Positions 62,573-64,000 of a DNA stretch of 64,000 nucleotides are shown here, piece after piece. Source of the DNA: RYN-428 sp035551995 (GTDB taxonomy: Bacteria; Planctomycetota; Phycisphaerae; Tepidisphaerales; Tepidisphaeraceae); assembly GCA_035551995.1 (NCBI GenBank), contig DASZME010000094.1, positions 62,001-126,000 on the forward strand. The letters run 5' to 3'. Positions within the stretch are counted from its first letter, which is position 1, and every line of letters begins with the position of its first letter. A program made the translations under genes and the position numbers. The notes beneath the pieces are model-generated. The model searched no databases, was not told the DNA's origin, and saw only the letters and a program-made list of their open reading frames with translations.

Positions 62573-63376
62573 ATGACCCTGACCGCCGCCCCGCCCCGGC
62601 AACGACATGCCTCGCCGTTGTCCGATGAACAACGGCTTCAATATGAGCAAGACGGTTTTCTGATCGTGCGCGATTTCTTCTCGCCGTCCGAGATCGCCGC
62701 CGCCGCCGGGGAAGCCGACGCGCTTCTTCGCCGCACGGAATTGATCCATACGGACAACCTTCGCTGCCGCTGGACCACCGACTCGCGCGATCAGGCCTGC
62801 GTGTTCGAGACGTTCGATCCGGTGATCGATCTGGCGCCGGCGTGCGGAAGGCTTGCGACCGATTCCCGGCTGCTCGGCGCCGTCGGCGTTCTCTACGGAG
62901 AAGAAGCGTGCCTCTTCAAGGATAAACTGATCTTCAAGCCGCCCGGCGCCAAAGGGTATAACCTGCACCAGGACTATATCTCCTGGCCGAGTTTCCCCAA
63001 GACCTTTATGACCGTAATCGTCCCGATCGATCCGTCAACGCAAGGCAACGGCTGCACGGAAGTCTTCGCCGGGTATCATCATAACGGCAACTTGTCGGCA
63101 AATGATGGCGAATACCACGAGCTTCCGATCGGCAGCGTCGAACCGTCGCGGGCGGTGAAGTTGGAACTGGAGCCGGGCGACGTCGTCTTCTTTGGCGGGT
63201 TCACTCCGCATCGCTCTGCGCCGAATTCATCCGACGGATACCGCCGGCAGCTTTATCTCAGCTACAATGCCATCTCCGATGGCGGTCACCAGCGCGACGC
63301 CCACTACAAGGAGTTTCTCGAATGGCTGCGCAAAAAGTATGCGGATTACGGAAAGGGGAGCACCTATTTCCGGTGA
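62573..63376 (+). CDS. Phytanoyl-CoA dioxygenase (PhyH) family protein
   Basis: 267 aa. An Fe(II)/2-oxoglutarate-dependent oxygenase fold is indicated. The HxD pair of the iron site is HQD in GYNLHQDYISW, the distal His is in GGFTPHRSAPN, and the Arg that binds 2-oxoglutarate lies a few residues on (GYRRQLYLSYNAI). The start reads YEQDGFLIVRDFFSPSEIAA, typical of the family. The substrate is unknown; planctomycetes have many such paralogs. A repeat copy follows. Alone on the plus strand. Confidence 0.92.
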   Translation: MTLTAAPPRQRHASPLSDEQRLQYEQDGFLIVRDFFSPSEIAAAAGEADALLRRTELIHTDNLRCRWTTDSRDQACVFETFDPVIDLAPACGRLATDSRLLGAVGVLYGEEACLFKDKLIFKPPGAKGYNLHQDYISWPSFPKTFMTVIVPIDPSTQGNGCTEVFAGYHHNGNLSANDGEYHELPIGSVEPSRAVKLELEPGDVVFFGGFTPHRSAPNSSDGYRRQLYLSYNAISDGGHQRDAHYKEFLEWLRKKYADYGKGSTYFR

Positions 63377-63413
63377 TCGCGCCCGACAGTGCTCGAAGCA
63401 TCCGCGTGTAAGA

Positions 63414-63511
63414 GCATTTTACAGATTGCTGTATCGTTTCTATGTTTAGCGGCCCCGCTTGCGGTGCGTGTTTCGCGACCCGAGGTCCCTTCACCAAGCG
63501 TAAGAAATGCC
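63414..63511 (+). repeat. 98-bp dispersed hairpin element
   Basis: Left end GCATTTTACAGA at 63414, core TTTAGCGGCCCCGCTTGCGG at about 63445, and right end AAGCGTAAGAAATGCCC finishing near 63511. The hairpin has one mismatch (GCGGTGC). It lies between the PhyH and ArsI-like genes. Confidence 0.75.
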
Positions 63512-63643
63512 CTTGCGTCAACACCAATCGTTAAGACATTTTTTTCAGATGGTATAGCCAGCGCGGCGCGCATCGGCCGCGGCCACTGAAAATAAAACGT
63601 CGATCCGCAACGCCGCGTCGCACGTTTTCAAGAAAGCAAAGCA

Positions 63644-64000
63644 ATGCCCACCACCCTCGAACACTCCGCTCCATCAGTTCCGCAGGCGCCTTCGGACGTC
63701 GCGACGAAATTTCATCTGTCGCTGAACGTCGCCAACCTCGATTCGGCGATTGGCTTTTACCGCGTCCTCATGGGCGTGGCGCCTGCAAAATGCTATCCCG
63801 ATTATGCTAAATTCGAGATGAGCGATCCGCCAGTCGTCCTTTCCCTGGAGCCGCAGCGGCACGCCGCCGGCGGCGCGCTCAATCACCTGGGCTTTCGCGT
63901 GCCGACGTCGGCGGCCCTGGTCGATATGCAACATCGCCTCGAAGCCGCCGGTATCGCCACCCATCGCGAAGAGGGCGTCGAATGCTGTTATGCCCGGCAG
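63644..64000 (+). CDS. ArsI/CadI-like VOC protein, cut by window end
   Basis: First 119 codons, no stop before 64000. The start MPTTLEHSAPSVPQAPSDVA is followed by a VOC module KFHLSLNVANLDSAIGFYRV and then LNHLGFRVPTSAALVDMQHR. The last residues GVECCYARQ contain the adjacent Cys pair found in ArsI (a C-As lyase that demethylates organoarsenicals) and in the cadmium-induced CadI. The metal His and Glu would lie partly beyond the window. Whether it acts on arsenic or cadmium cannot be told from this portion. Confidence 0.8.
   Translation, partial: MPTTLEHSAPSVPQAPSDVATKFHLSLNVANLDSAIGFYRVLMGVAPAKCYPDYAKFEMSDPPVVLSLEPQRHAAGGALNHLGFRVPTSAALVDMQHRLEAAGIATHREEGVECCYARQ

Noticed and set aside
1..64000. 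tRNA, rRNA or transposase genes
   Set aside because: No cloverleaf-like T-loop (GGTTCGAATCC), rRNA-like stretch or DDE/RAYT-type protein was found by reading.

Overview
The window reads as a GC-rich chromosomal segment of a planctomycete, probably of the Phycisphaerae side. I infer this from the gene families, not from any marker gene. It carries a Bat/vWA-type cluster (DUF58, BatA, vWA/GATase-like, DUF4175-like and DUF4159 proteins) beside very large secreted multidomain proteins. It also has a fused lpxC-fabZ gene, a BBP2-type porin, a signal-bearing PQQ/CBM9-like protein and a Gfo/Idh/MocA oxidoreductase. LpxA, LpxC-FabZ and the porin show an outer membrane with lipid A. I see no rRNA, tRNA, CRISPR array, phage genes or transposase.

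Region 1 (1-24606, minus strand) is the most unusual part: ten genes in one direction. In transcription order they encode a 133-aa unknown, a DUF58 protein, a BatA/vWA protein, a vWA/GATase-like membrane protein, a DUF4175-like membrane protein, a DUF4159 protein, a 1187-aa glycosidase-like secreted protein, a HEAT-repeat protein, a 2335-aa multidomain secreted protein and a PQQ/CBM9-like protein. Five junctions overlap (TAATG, ATGA, ATGA, GTGA and a 20-base overlap), which argues for a co-translated operon. The three larger gaps inside it each hold copies of a 98-bp hairpin element. No MoxR ATPase is next to the DUF58 gene.

Region 2 (24822-36729, mostly plus) is metabolic and housekeeping: a Gfo/Idh/MocA oxidoreductase, a lipoprotein, a Rieske protein, a glycosyltransferase with a GtrA-like tail, UvrB, NadC, a YihY-family membrane protein (minus), an unknown protein and a glycogen phosphorylase. 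Region 3 (36730-46421) has a decayed 3' end of a P-type ATPase gene, a VOC protein, a TPR protein, a small secreted DUF5666-like protein, HtpG, the lpxC-fabZ/lpxA pair and the porin gene with a close match to a sigma-54 promoter. Region 4 (46569-57791) has TrpS, a DUF2103-like protein, a peroxiredoxin coupled to a BtuFCD-type ABC transporter, EttA, an SDR, an orphan Phd/YefM-like antitoxin, a CBS protein and Der. Region 5 (57792-64000) has inverted-repeat elements, a second DUF4175-like protein with a very long Ala/Gln-rich tail, a PhyH-family dioxygenase and an ArsI/CadI-like protein cut by the window end.

A 98-bp interspersed element recurs at least eight times, whole or partial. It has a GCCCCGC-TT-GCGGGGC hairpin, near-inverted ends and a constant 31-base distance from its left end to the core. 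It may act as a terminator or an mRNA-processing site. Many long open frames on the strand opposite real genes are shadows produced by the GC-rich codon use.
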